Below, piece by piece: positions 17,579 to 25,490 of a DNA stretch of 64,000 bases (position 1 is the first letter of the stretch; every line of letters begins with the position of its first letter). Location of the stretch: positions 1 to 64,000 of the forward strand of contig NZ_SDMQ01000004.1 of NCBI RefSeq assembly GCF_004324755.1, given 5' to 3'. Under the pieces are notes generated by a model. The model ran no database searches. It saw nothing but the letters and a program-made list of their open reading frames with translations, and was not told the origin of the DNA. Both the position numbers and the translations under genes were made by a program. The DNA comes from Propioniciclava sinopodophylli. Its GTDB lineage: Bacteria > Actinomycetota > Actinomycetes > Propionibacteriales > Propionibacteriaceae.

Positions 17579-17885
17579 TCAGTCGGAGACGTCCGCGCGG
17601 CTCGCCCCCAACCCGCAGTCGATGCGCCGGGCGATGCGGACGGCGTCCAGACGCAGATCGCGGAACATGCCTGAGATCGGGTTGGTGAACCCCGTGAACC
17701 AGAGCCCGGGCAAGGCCGGACGCCCCCCGTGCGCCGTGGGCAGCCCCCGCTCGCCGAGCACCCCGAGGTGCCCCGCGAGCGGTTCCAGGCCCGCCCGGTA
17801 GCCGGTCGCGAGCAGGATGACGTCGGGGCGCACCCGCCGGCCGCCGGCCAGCACCACGTCGTCGCCCTCGAAGCGGCGCGCCGCC
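17579..17885 (-). pseudogene. C-terminal remnant of a flavin-containing monooxygenase
   Basis: About 100 codons match the C-terminal end of FAD/NADPH-dependent monooxygenases: RPDVILLATGYRAGLEPL (the ATGY motif) and PGLWFTGFTNPISGMFRDL. The FAD- and NADP-binding parts are missing; upstream the sequence passes directly into an SDR fragment. It has no start codon of its own and is a deletion remnant. Confidence 0.75.
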
Positions 17886-17887
17886 CA

Positions 17888-18166
17888 GGCTCGAGAGCTC
17901 GCGCCATCGCCGCCGCGGCCACGACGGCCTGCTTGGTGACGGTGTAGGGCAGCTGGCGGGGCGCGACCATCAGGCCCGCCAGCGAGCCGGTGTTGAGGAT
18001 CGTCCCGCTGCCCTGCCGGGTCATCACCGCGTAGGCGGCCTGCGACCCGTGCACGACGCCGAGCAGGTTAACGTCGAGGGCGCGGCGCCAGTGGCCCTCG
18101 TCGTACTCGCCGAAGGGCCCGTTCAGCAGGATGCCGGCGTTGTTGACCATGCAGTCCAGGCGTTGT
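17888..18166 (-). pseudogene. Internal fragment of a short-chain dehydrogenase (SDR)
   Basis: The fragment covers the middle of an SDR: VNNAGILLNGPFGEY, ALDVNLLGVVHGSQ, the Ser of LNTGSLAG and the YTVTK catalytic Tyr-Lys pair. The N-terminal cofactor-binding TGxxxGIG segment and the C-terminal part are absent. It is joined at its 3' side to the monooxygenase remnant in another frame. The two ends suggest successive deletions. Confidence 0.75.
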
Positions 18167-18193
18167 GGGGGGCGAAGGGTGGGCGGCCCATGG

Positions 18194-18660
18194 TCACTCC
18201 GAGACGTCCGCGACCTCGGCGCCGAGCGCAGCCAGCGCCGCGTCGGCGTCGACGGTGATGCCGACCCCGTGGGCGCCCCCGCCCATCGAGATGCGACGGC
18301 CCGCGACGGCGGCGTCGGCGATGACCGGCCACGCGTCGACCCGAAGGGGGTGATGGTGCCGCGCTCGTAGCCGGTGGCCTCGCGCGCGGTGGCCGCGTCG
18401 GGCATCGACAGCCGGCTCACGCCGAGCAGCGCCCGCAGCTTGGGCCAGCTGAACTCGCGGTCGCCCGGGACGAGCACGAACACGTAGTCGTCGTCGGCCC
18501 GGCGGACCACGATCGTCTTGACCAGGTCGCGCGGCTGGATGCCGCGCGCGGCGGCGGCCTCCTCCAACGAGTTCACGCGTCCGTGGCGGGTGACCTCGTG
18601 GTCGAGCCTGAGGGCGGTGACGGCCTCGATGGCCGGCGTGGTGGCGTCGGTGGCACTCAT
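18194..18660 (-). pseudogene. YbaK/EbsC family aminoacyl-tRNA deacylase, frameshifted
   Basis: Both halves of a YbaK-type editing protein of about 155 aa are present. The first runs from ATG 18660 through DLVKTIVVRRADDDYVFVLV and GTITPFGST; the second, in another frame, reads AWPVIADAAVAGRRISMGGG to the stop at 18194. One missing base near 18335 explains the break. YbaK proteins hydrolyse mischarged tRNAs such as Cys-tRNA-Pro. The remnants downstream suggest a decaying neighbourhood, but the single break could also be a sequence error. Confidence 0.82.
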
Positions 18661-18678
18661 GCGGGCAACCTACAACCC

Positions 18679-19032
18679 ATGACGGTCATCGACGACTACC
18701 TCGCGGAGCACTCCGGCCCCCACCGCGAGCACATGGACGCCCTCCGCGCGATCATCACGCGCCTGGCCCCCGACGCGACCCAGGCGCTGGCGTGGGGGAT
18801 GCCGACGTGGAAGCTCAACGGCAACCTCGTCCACATCGCGGCCGGCAAGCACCACGTGGGGCTCTACCCGGGCGGCGAGGGCGTCGAGTTCGTGCGCGAC
18901 GAGCTCGTCGAACTCGGCCTGAAGTTCAGCAAAGGCGCCATCCAGCTGCCCGTGGACCGGCCGGTCCCGGTCGAGCTGGTCGAGCGGCTGGTCGCGTTCC
19001 GCGTGGCCCAGCAGGAGGCGAAGGGGCGATGA
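18679..19032 (+). CDS. DUF1801 protein (YdhG-like)
   Basis: The 117-aa cytoplasmic protein has the DUF1801 pattern: an N-terminal helix (MTVIDDYLAEHSGPHREHMD), LAPDATQALAWGMPTWKLNG, and HVGLYPGGEGV followed by FSKGAIQLPVDRPVP. Family members include YdhG, proposed as an iron chaperone in Bacillus; the function in actinobacteria is open. It overlaps the next gene by four bases (ATGA), so the two are co-translated. Confidence 0.88.
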   Translation: MTVIDDYLAEHSGPHREHMDALRAIITRLAPDATQALAWGMPTWKLNGNLVHIAAGKHHVGLYPGGEGVEFVRDELVELGLKFSKGAIQLPVDRPVPVELVERLVAFRVAQQEAKGR

Positions 19033-19430
19033 CCCACCCGCTGATGTTCGACGCCGACGACCCGATCCTCGCCTCGCTGCGCGAGCTCGCGCTGTCGTTC
19101 CCCGGGGCGCAGGAGAAGGTGAGCCACGGGCGTCCGGTGTGGTTCACGCAGAACCATTTCGCCTCGTTCGGGGGTCACGTGAAGGGCTCCCATGGCGACA
19201 CCTCACTCGCCCGGGCGCTGCTGTTCAAGCCGGACGCCGACCACCGCGACCTGCTGCTCGGCGACGAGCGGTTCGTCGTGCCCGCCTACGTCGGCCCGTT
19301 CGGCTGGCTGGCGATCGCCCTCGACACCTGGGAACCGAGCTGGGACGAGGTGCTCGTCCTGCTCGACGAGTCGTTCCGCATGACCGCCCCGCCCAAGCTG
19401 GTGAAGGAGCTGGATTCCCGTGCGGGCTGA
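19029..19430 (+). CDS. MmcQ/YjbR family protein
   Basis: The 133-aa protein matches the MmcQ/YjbR fold (CyaY-like, putative DNA-binding): LALSFPGAQEKVSHGRPVWF, a middle strand KPDADHRDLLL and the end AIALDTWEPSWDEVLVLLDESF. It overlaps the DUF1801 gene start-to-stop, and the two small proteins probably form one transcription unit. The exact role is not known. A 13-bp hairpin follows the stop. Confidence 0.88.
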   Translation: MTHPLMFDADDPILASLRELALSFPGAQEKVSHGRPVWFTQNHFASFGGHVKGSHGDTSLARALLFKPDADHRDLLLGDERFVVPAYVGPFGWLAIALDTWEPSWDEVLVLLDESFRMTAPPKLVKELDSRAG

Positions 19431-19437
19431 CCGCGCC

Positions 19438-19475
19438 GAGGGCTCTACTTAGACCGTCATCAAAGTAGAGCCCTC
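19438..19475. terminator. 13-bp perfect hairpin, likely terminator, GCCGAGGGCT repeat family
   Basis: GAGGGCTCTACTT pairs perfectly with AAGTAGAGCCCTC across an 11-base loop. It begins eight bases after the MmcQ gene stop. The CCGAGGGCT outer sequence equals the head of the 22-nt repeat family. Function as a transcription end is inferred from position and stem strength. Confidence 0.6.
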
Positions 19476-19522
19476 GACGTGATCCCTCGATAAGTGTCGT
19501 CGGGGCGTGCCAGAGTGACGTC

Positions 19523-21388
19523 ATGGCGAAAGCACCCCGTACGACCTTGACGTTCCTCGGTGCCGCGAGCACGGTGACGGGCTCGAAGTACCTCCTCCAG
19601 GTGGGCGATCGGCGGCTGCTGGTCGACTCGGGCATGTTCCAGGGCGAGAAGAAGTGGCGCGAGATGAACTGGGAGCCGTTCCCTGTCGACCCGGCGTCCC
19701 TCTCCGACATCGTGCTCACCCACGCGCACATGGACCACGTGGGCTACCTACCCGCCCTCACCAAGGGCGGGTTCGACGGGCCAATCTGGTGCACCGAGGG
19801 CACCCGCCAGCTCGCCGAGATCGTGCTGCGCGACTCGGCCCACCTGCAGGAGCAGGAGGCGCAGGACGCCAACGAGCAGGGCTACTCCAAGCACGACCCG
19901 GCGCTGCCGCTCTACACGACCGAGGACGTGGAGGCCATGCTCGGCCAGTTCGTCACCCTGGAGTACGACACCGACTTCGAGCTCACCGGCAACGAGCGCC
20001 CGGGCTTCACCGCCAAGCCCGAAGAGCTGGTGACCATCCACCTCACGCGCGCGGGCCACATCCTCGGCTCCGCCTCGGTCAACCTCTGGACGCCGTCGGC
20101 GTCGGTCCTCTTCTCGGGCGACCTGGGCCGCAAGGACCACCCGGTGCTCAAGCCCCGCGAGGTGCCCGGCGGTGCGCCGTTCGTGCTGGTCGAGTCGACC
20201 TACGGCGACCGCGAGCACCCCGAGCCCGCGAACCTGCCCCACGAGGGCTTCGCCGACGTGATCCGCCGCACGATGGCGCGCGGCGGCTCGGTGGTGATCC
20301 CGGCGTTCGCGATCGACCGCACCGAGATCATCCTCAAGACGATCTCCGACATGGAGCGCGAGGGCCGCATCCCCGACGTGCCGGTGTACGTGAACTCGCC
20401 GATGGGCGTCCGGGCCCTGCGGGTCTACCAGACGCTGACCGACGAGCTGCGCGACGACCTCCACCCCGAGGACTTCGTGAAGATCCCCGACCTGACCGCG
20501 GTCGAGACCGCCGACGACTCCAAGAAGCTCACCGGGGATGGCGGCCACGGCCCGGCCGTCATCATCTCGAGCGCGGGCATGGCGACCGGCGGCCGCGTGC
20601 TGCACCACCTCGAGAAGATGCTGCCCGACCCGAAGAACGCCGTGATCCTGACCGGCTACCAGGGCGTCGGCACGCGCGGGCGCCAGCTGTCCGAGGGCGC
20701 GACGCAGATCAAGATCCGCGGCAAGTACATCCCGGTGAAGGCCGAGGTCTACCACGACCGAGAGTTCTCGGTGCACGCCGACTGCTCCGACCTGCTCGAC
20801 TGGCTCCGCGAGCTCGACCCGCAGCCGCAGGAGGTCTTCTGCGTCCACGGCGAGGAGGACGCCTCGAAGGCGTTCGCCGCGCGCATCCAGTCCGACCTCG
20901 GCCTCAACGCGGTCGTGCCGCGCCACGGCGAGGTCGTGCTGCTCGACACCGACGGGGTGGAGCCGCACGTCGGCACCGGCCAGAAGAAGGCGGCCCCCGC
21001 GCCACGGCCCAAGCGGACGCCCGCCGGGCCGGCCACGCGGCGTCCGGTCTCTGCTGCCCCGACGGCCGCCGTCGGCGACCTGCCCGCGGGCAAGCTCGCC
21101 TACCGGCTGGTCACGGGCGAGCCCGCGGCCGCGTTCGACCAGGAGGTGAGCGCCGCGCTCGGCGAGGGCTACACGCTGGCCGGGTCGCCGACGCTGGCGT
21201 TCTCGGGCGAGAAGGTCATCGCCGGCCAGGCCCTGGTGTGGTCGGGGCGGGTCCCGGCCGCGGCGCCGGCAGCGCCCGCATCCCAAGCCGTCGCCGTGAC
21301 CGCCGAGACCGGCGAGCCGGCCGACGGGGCCGATCCCGACGGCACGACGCGCGTGGACCGGCCCGAGCCGGTGGGCCAGGAGGACTGA
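19523..21388 (+). CDS. Beta-CASP metallo-beta-lactamase fold hydrolase with DUF1737 tail
   Basis: Residues about 1-460 form a metallo-beta-lactamase/beta-CASP nuclease: the zinc motif THAHMDHVGYLP, GHILGSASV, LFSGDLGR, the beta-CASP segment with SAGMATGGRVLHHL, and FSVHADCSDL near the end. Such enzymes act as RNA-processing nucleases or related hydrolases in the cytoplasm. After a Pro/Ala/Lys linker, residues about 530-580 match DUF1737 (YRLVTGEPAAAFDQEVSAAL, FSGEKVIAGQALVW), normally a small stand-alone domain. The rest of the tail is low complexity. The 621-aa length is well above the core family because of this tail. Confidence 0.87.
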   Translation: MAKAPRTTLTFLGAASTVTGSKYLLQVGDRRLLVDSGMFQGEKKWREMNWEPFPVDPASLSDIVLTHAHMDHVGYLPALTKGGFDGPIWCTEGTRQLAEIVLRDSAHLQEQEAQDANEQGYSKHDPALPLYTTEDVEAMLGQFVTLEYDTDFELTGNERPGFTAKPEELVTIHLTRAGHILGSASVNLWTPSASVLFSGDLGRKDHPVLKPREVPGGAPFVLVESTYGDREHPEPANLPHEGFADVIRRTMARGGSVVIPAFAIDRTEIILKTISDMEREGRIPDVPVYVNSPMGVRALRVYQTLTDELRDDLHPEDFVKIPDLTAVETADDSKKLTGDGGHGPAVIISSAGMATGGRVLHHLEKMLPDPKNAVILTGYQGVGTRGRQLSEGATQIKIRGKYIPVKAEVYHDREFSVHADCSDLLDWLRELDPQPQEVFCVHGEEDASKAFAARIQSDLGLNAVVPRHGEVVLLDTDGVEPHVGTGQKKAAPAPRPKRTPAGPATRRPVSAAPTAAVGDLPAGKLAYRLVTGEPAAAFDQEVSAALGEGYTLAGSPTLAFSGEKVIAGQALVWSGRVPAAAPAAPASQAVAVTAETGEPADGADPDGTTRVDRPEPVGQED

Positions 21389-21442
21389 CCGGTCGGGTTG
21401 GGCGTCTGGGCCGTGCCCGGGCGCCCGGCACCCGCGTCCCGA

Positions 21443-21456
21443 GGGGAGTGCTCCCC
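21443..21456. promoter_or_regulatory. Perfect 14-bp palindrome GGGGAGTGCTCCCC, copy 2
   Basis: Identical to the copy at 7284-7297. It stands 37 bases before the ATG of the membrane protein gene at 21493. Position fits an operator or a short leader hairpin. Confidence 0.4.
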
Positions 21457-21492
21457 ACCCGAACCGTCGGTCGGGAGCGTTAGGGTCGTGCC

Positions 21493-22566
21493 ATGACTTG
21501 GACCACCCCCTCAGTCCCGGCCGCTGGCGGCCACGCCCTGCTCCCCCACGGCCCGCTCACCCTCGGCGACATCGTCGGCGGCGCGTGGCGCGTCTACAAG
21601 GCCCGGTTCGGGCTCTTCCTGAAGCTCCTGCTGATGCCGTTCCTGATCATGTTCGGCGCCACCCTGGTCTTCGGCCTCGTCATCGCGGCGATGGTGCTGG
21701 CCGACCCGCGCGGCGGGCAGCAGGCCACCCCGGCCGTCATCGGCCTGGGCATCCTCTTCTACATCGCCATGCTGGCGATCTCGCTGCTGGTGTACGTCTA
21801 CCAGGGTCGCACGGTGATCGGGGGCATCGACCTGGCCACCGGGCGGGCCAACCCGACCAGCGCCAACCTCGCCGAGCGCACGCGCGGCATGCTCGGCCGC
21901 GTCTTCATCCTGATGCTGATCGCCTTCGCCGCGAGCATCGTCCTGGTCGTGGCGCTCATCGCGGTGATGGTGCCGATCGGCATGGCCGCCGACTCCGACA
22001 GCGGCAGCGCCAACGGCGCGAGCATCCTGCTCGGGTTCGTGTTCCTGACCGCGGTGTACGTGGGCGCGATCTGGCTCATGATCAAGGTCGTCTACACGAT
22101 CCCGGCCATGGCCGAGGAGGGGCTCGACGCGATCCCCTCGATCAAGCGGTCGTTCCAGCTCACCAAGGGTGCGTTCTGGAAGACGTTCGGCTACCAGCTC
22201 GTGCTCGGCCTCATCGGCATGGCGCTGTTCCTGGTGCCCTACTTCGTGATGATGGGGGCGGCCTTCGCCCTGGCCCAGTCGCAGGGGCAGAACTCCGCGG
22301 CCGCGCTGACCGGCATGGGCTTCGCGCTGCTCGTCCTGTACGCCGTGCTGCTGCTGTACGTGCCCTACCAGTACATCTTCACCGGTCTGATGTACCTGAG
22401 CCGCACCCGTGAGCGCGGCGAGGTCCGCTCGGTGTGGGGTGCGGGCGCCAACGGCCAGAACCCGCCGTACGGCCAGCAGGGCTACCCGCAGCAGGGCTAC
22501 CCGCAGCAGGGCTACCCGCAGCAGGGCTACCCGCAGCAGGGCCCGGGCTCAACCCCGCAGGGCTGA
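21493..22566 (+). CDS. Multi-pass membrane protein with GYPQQ repeats
   Basis: The 357-aa protein has about six membrane helices (for example LLMPFLIMFGATLVFGLVIA and LILGIL-like segments around residues 80-100, 140-165, 180-205, 240-265, 275-300) and a cytoplasmic N-terminus containing LTLGDIVGGAWRVYKARFGLF. This opening is typical of DUF975/glycerophosphodiesterase-membrane-domain-type proteins of actinobacteria. The C-terminal tail holds four GYPQQ repeats. Function unknown. Its last 18 bases overlap the convergent MarR gene. Confidence 0.82.
   Translation: MTWTTPSVPAAGGHALLPHGPLTLGDIVGGAWRVYKARFGLFLKLLLMPFLIMFGATLVFGLVIAAMVLADPRGGQQATPAVIGLGILFYIAMLAISLLVYVYQGRTVIGGIDLATGRANPTSANLAERTRGMLGRVFILMLIAFAASIVLVVALIAVMVPIGMAADSDSGSANGASILLGFVFLTAVYVGAIWLMIKVVYTIPAMAEEGLDAIPSIKRSFQLTKGAFWKTFGYQLVLGLIGMALFLVPYFVMMGAAFALAQSQGQNSAAALTGMGFALLVLYAVLLLYVPYQYIFTGLMYLSRTRERGEVRSVWGAGANGQNPPYGQQGYPQQGYPQQGYPQQGYPQQGPGSTPQG
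22480..22539 (+). repeat. 15-bp coding tandem repeat, 4 copies (GYPQQ)
   Basis: Four exact or near-exact copies of GGCTACCCGCAGCAG encode the pentapeptide GYPQQ at the C-terminus of the membrane protein. The high identity suggests recent expansion and possible length variation between strains. Confidence 0.9.
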
Positions 22567-22983
22567 CGGCTTCTTCACGTCGAGGATCTTCGCGGCACGT
22601 GCCAGCAGCTTGACGAGCTTCTCGGCCTCCTTGGGGCCGAGTTGCTCGGCAAGCGCATCCTCGACGCGCGTGGCCGCGGCCTGCTCGAGGCGCGCCCGTT
22701 CCCTCGGGGCCAGGTCGGCCCAGCGGGATCGGGCGTCCTTCGGGTTCTTTTCCCACTTGATCGCGCCCCGCTCGGTGAGCTTCGCCAAGGTCGACGAGAC
22801 GTGGGACTGGGCGAACCCCGTCCGCTGGGTGATCTCCCGCACGGCGCTGCGGCCGTTCAGCAGAAGGTCGTCCAGGATGGCCAGCTCGCCCGGAGTGGTG
22901 CCCTTCTCGGCGTCCGCGTGGGTCAGGTCCCCGGCCAGGCCGGAGAGGCGGCGCCCGAGTTGGTGCAGGGTGGCGGCTCTCAT
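22549..22983 (-). CDS. MarR family transcriptional regulator
   Basis: The 144-aa protein has a MarR winged helix (NGRSAVREITQRTGFAQSHV, STLAKLTERGAIKWEKNPKD) flanked by dimerisation helices. I prefer the ATG at 22983 because a TATACT -10 box lies seven bases before it, which suggests a leaderless message; an upstream ATG at 23001 would fall inside the operator palindrome at 22999-23026. The divergent 71-aa protein gene is the likely co-regulated target together with itself. The ligand is unknown. Confidence 0.87.
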   Translation of the reverse strand: MRAATLHQLGRRLSGLAGDLTHADAEKGTTPGELAILDDLLLNGRSAVREITQRTGFAQSHVSSTLAKLTERGAIKWEKNPKDARSRWADLAPRERARLEQAAATRVEDALAEQLGPKEAEKLVKLLARAAKILDVKKPSALRG

Positions 22984-22998
22984 GGAGCCAAGTATATC

Positions 22999-23032
22999 CA
23001 TCGTTGCCGATCCATCGCCAACGATGTAAAGT
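22999..23032. promoter_or_regulatory. MarR operator palindrome and divergent promoters
   Basis: The 28-bp palindrome at 22999-23026 has arms CATCGTTG and CAACGATG with matching inner CGAT/ATCG; 24 of 28 positions are symmetric. Embedded in it is a rightward promoter, TTGCCG (23004-23009) and TAAAGT (23027-23032) with 17-bp spacing. Leftward, GATATA or TATACT follows TTGGCG at 17 or 19 bp. A repressor bound here would block both genes. Confidence 0.65.
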
Positions 23033-23077
23033 TGGGCGTCGCACGCACCACACCCCGACCTAGGAGCGCACCACACC

Positions 23078-23293
23078 ATGGGCCGCTACGACCTGACCAC
23101 CACCAAGGTGGGCCAACTGCTCGACGACCCGGCCGCCGTCGCCGTCCTCGAACGCCGCTACCCCGGCCTCACCAGCCAGCCGATGGTGTCCATGCTGAAG
23201 GGCATGGTCGCCCAGAAGGCGCTCCGGATGGCCGCCGGGTACGTCAGCGACGCCGAGGTGGCCGAGGTGCGCGCCGAGCTCGAGAGCCTCTGA
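23078..23293 (+). CDS. Small helical protein, unknown function
   Basis: This 71-aa protein (YDLTTTKVGQLLDDPAAVAV start, KGMVAQKALRMAAGYV middle) resembles the short helical modules found at the ends of some secreted glycoside hydrolases and esterases, and loosely DUF1858-like helical domains. As a separate protein its role is unclear. An AGGAG ribosome site lies at 23061-23065 before ATG 23078. Its promoter lies within the MarR operator, so MarR control is likely. Confidence 0.65.
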   Translation: MGRYDLTTTKVGQLLDDPAAVAVLERRYPGLTSQPMVSMLKGMVAQKALRMAAGYVSDAEVAEVRAELESL

Positions 23294-23352
23294 GCCGGGG
23301 GCTGTCGGCAGACCACGCTGGGGCTGTGGGCGCACGACCCGGGGCCGTCGGC
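23294..23352 (-). repeat. Tandem repeat of 21-22 nt (GCCGACAGCCCC type), 3 degenerate units
   Basis: Read on the minus strand the units begin GCCGACGGCCCCGGG, GCCCACAGCCCC and GCCGACAGCCCC at 21-22-nt spacing. The array fills most of the gap between the 71-aa gene and the isomerase gene. Same family as 4363-4425 and 43455-43585. Confidence 0.75.
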
Positions 23353-23367
23353 GGTGGCTAGGCTGGC

Positions 23368-24171
23368 GTGGTGTTGACCCTCACCGGATTCACCGACGAG
23401 GCGCTGACGACATTCCCCAGCCAGGCGCGGATGGCGTCCGAAGCCGGGTTGACCCACGTGGAGTTGCGGCGCGTCGGCGTCCGGCCCACACCGATCCTCA
23501 AGGCGTCACCCCGCACGGTCGATGACGCCGAGCGCGCGCTGGCCCAACACGGTCTGAAGGTCTCGTGCATCGCCACCGGCATCGGCAAAGCTCCCGTGGA
23601 CGCCCCGCTCGGCCCCCAGGTCGAGGCCGTCAAGCGCGCCGCCTCGCTCGCCCACCGCTTCGGGACGCCGTGGGTGCGCACCTTCTCCTGGCACACCGCC
23701 ACCCCGAACGCTGACCGCCCCCGCGTCCTCCGACAGCTCACCACCCTCGCCACCACGGCCGAGGCCGAGGGCGTGCGGCTCGTGCACGAGAACGAGAAGG
23801 GCGTCTATGGCGACACCCCCACCCGATGCCTGGAGCTGGCTACCGAGTGCGGCATCCGCCTGATCTTCGACCCGGCGAACTTCGTGCAGTGCGGCGTCCG
23901 CCCCGCCGAGGAGGCGTGGCCGCTGTTGGGCGATCACGTCGCCTACGCCCACGCCAAGGACGCCCGCGCCGACACACGCCGCGTCGTCCCGGTCGGCGAG
24001 GGCGACGGCCAGTGGCCGGCGCTGGTCGCCGAACTGAAGAAGGCCGACTGGTCGGGGTTCGTCTCGCTCGAACCCCACCTGGGACTTGGCGGACGCGGCG
24101 GCCCCATCACCCCGCGCCGCTGGGTGCGGGCACTGAACGCCCTCCGCCGCACGCTCGCCACCGCGACGTAG
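23368..24171 (+). CDS. Sugar phosphate isomerase/epimerase family TIM-barrel protein
   Basis: The 267-aa protein is an AP-endonuclease-2-type TIM barrel. Family marks are VELRRVGVRP near the start, VRLVHENEKGVYGDTPTR with a metal-ligand Glu, LIFDPANFVQCG with an Asp, YAHAKDARAD with His and Asp, and FVSLEPHLG with the last Glu. Such enzymes isomerise or epimerise sugars and inositols or dehydrate keto-inositols; the substrate cannot be named. Start is one of two adjacent GTG codons (23368 or 23371). Confidence 0.85.
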   Translation: MVLTLTGFTDEALTTFPSQARMASEAGLTHVELRRVGVRPTPILKASPRTVDDAERALAQHGLKVSCIATGIGKAPVDAPLGPQVEAVKRAASLAHRFGTPWVRTFSWHTATPNADRPRVLRQLTTLATTAEAEGVRLVHENEKGVYGDTPTRCLELATECGIRLIFDPANFVQCGVRPAEEAWPLLGDHVAYAHAKDARADTRRVVPVGEGDGQWPALVAELKKADWSGFVSLEPHLGLGGRGGPITPRRWVRALNALRRTLATAT

Positions 24172-24217
24172 TGGGACCGACCGGGCGCGCCCGACCCCCG
24201 GTGGGAGGATGCAACCC

Positions 24218-25396
24218 ATGACGTTCAGGTTCCCGGTGAGCTCACGGTTCGGCGACGAGCCGGCCGATCCGGTCGGCGACCTCTTCTCGGTGCTCAGCCG
24301 CGGCGACATCATCAGCTTCGCCGGCGGCATCCCGGACGGGGCGCTGTTCGACGTCGACCCGATCCGGGACAGCTTCGAGTTCGTGCTGGGCCGCCACGCC
24401 CGGCGCGCGCTTCAGTACGGCGCCACCCCGGGCGAGCCGGAGCTGCGGGCCGCGGCCGCCGCCCTCGTCTCGCGCCACCTGCCCACGGCCCCCGAGGACA
24501 TCCTCGTCACGTCCGGCTCCCAGGAGGGCATCTACCTGTCGGCCCAGGCGCTGCTCTCCCCCGGCGACGTCGTGCTGGTCGAGGAGCCGACCTACCTCGC
24601 CGCCGTCCAGGCGTTCTCGCTCAACGGCGCCAAGCTGGTTGGCGTCGCCGCGGACGCGGAGGGCATGCTGCCCGAGGCCCTCGACGAGGCGATCGCCGAG
24701 CACGCCCCGCGGTTCGTCTACCTGATCCCGACCTTCGCCAACCCGTCCGGCAAGACCATGGGCCGCCGTCGCCGCGAGGCGATCGCCGAGATCCTCCTGC
24801 GTGCGCAGGTGGCCCTCGTCGAGGACGACCCGTACGGACAGCTGCGCTTCTCGGGCGAGCCCGTGCCGCCGATCGCCTCGCTGCCCGGCATGGCCGAGCA
24901 GACGATCCTGCTCAACTCGATGTCGAAGGTGATGGCGCCGGGCCTGCGCATCGGCTGGATGCGCGTGCAGGGCCCGCTCAAGCAGATCCTCGGCATCGCG
25001 AAGTCGGCCGTCACCCTGCAATCGCCGGCGCTGAACCAGCTCGCGATCGCGCACTACCTGACCCACCACGACCTGGACGCCCACATTGCCCGCGTCGTCG
25101 GCCCCTACCGCGAGCGCCGCGACGCCCTGCACGCCGGGCTGCTGGCGATACTGCCCGCAACGGCGACGGTCACGCGCCCCGACGGCGGCATGTTCTGCTG
25201 GGTGACGCTCGGCGATGACACCGACACCGCCCGCCTGCTGCCGGTGGCCGTCGAGGAGGGCGTCGCCTTCGTGCCCGGCTGGAGCTTCTACGCCAGCGAC
25301 CCCGACCGCTCCACGATGCGGCTCAGCTACGCGACGAACTCCCCCGACACCATCGCCGAGGGCTTGGGCCGCCTCGCGGCCGCTCTGGGGCGCTGA
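24218..25396 (+). CDS. Class I/II PLP-dependent aminotransferase
   Basis: The protein (392 aa from ATG 24218) is a fold-type I aminotransferase: LQYGATPGEPELRAAAAALV, TSGSQEGIYLSAQALLSPGD, FVYLIPTFANPSGKTMGRRR and the PLP-binding Lys in LNSMSKVMAPGLRIGWM. The pattern resembles 2-aminoadipate/aromatic/branched-chain aminotransferases related to MocR without the DNA-binding domain. I prefer 24218 to ATG 24209 because the GGGAGG ribosome site sits too close to the earlier codon. It transfers an amino group to a 2-oxoacid; the substrate is open. Confidence 0.88.
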   Translation: MTFRFPVSSRFGDEPADPVGDLFSVLSRGDIISFAGGIPDGALFDVDPIRDSFEFVLGRHARRALQYGATPGEPELRAAAAALVSRHLPTAPEDILVTSGSQEGIYLSAQALLSPGDVVLVEEPTYLAAVQAFSLNGAKLVGVAADAEGMLPEALDEAIAEHAPRFVYLIPTFANPSGKTMGRRRREAIAEILLRAQVALVEDDPYGQLRFSGEPVPPIASLPGMAEQTILLNSMSKVMAPGLRIGWMRVQGPLKQILGIAKSAVTLQSPALNQLAIAHYLTHHDLDAHIARVVGPYRERRDALHAGLLAILPATATVTRPDGGMFCWVTLGDDTDTARLLPVAVEEGVAFVPGWSFYASDPDRSTMRLSYATNSPDTIAEGLGRLAAALGR

Positions 25397-25490
25397 GTCA
25401 GGCCGGAGGCACGGGGCAGGCCATACCCGAGGGGGTATCAGTTGCCACCGGGGATTGGACGCACGCCCTCCCCGGGTGTGCAATCGGGCC

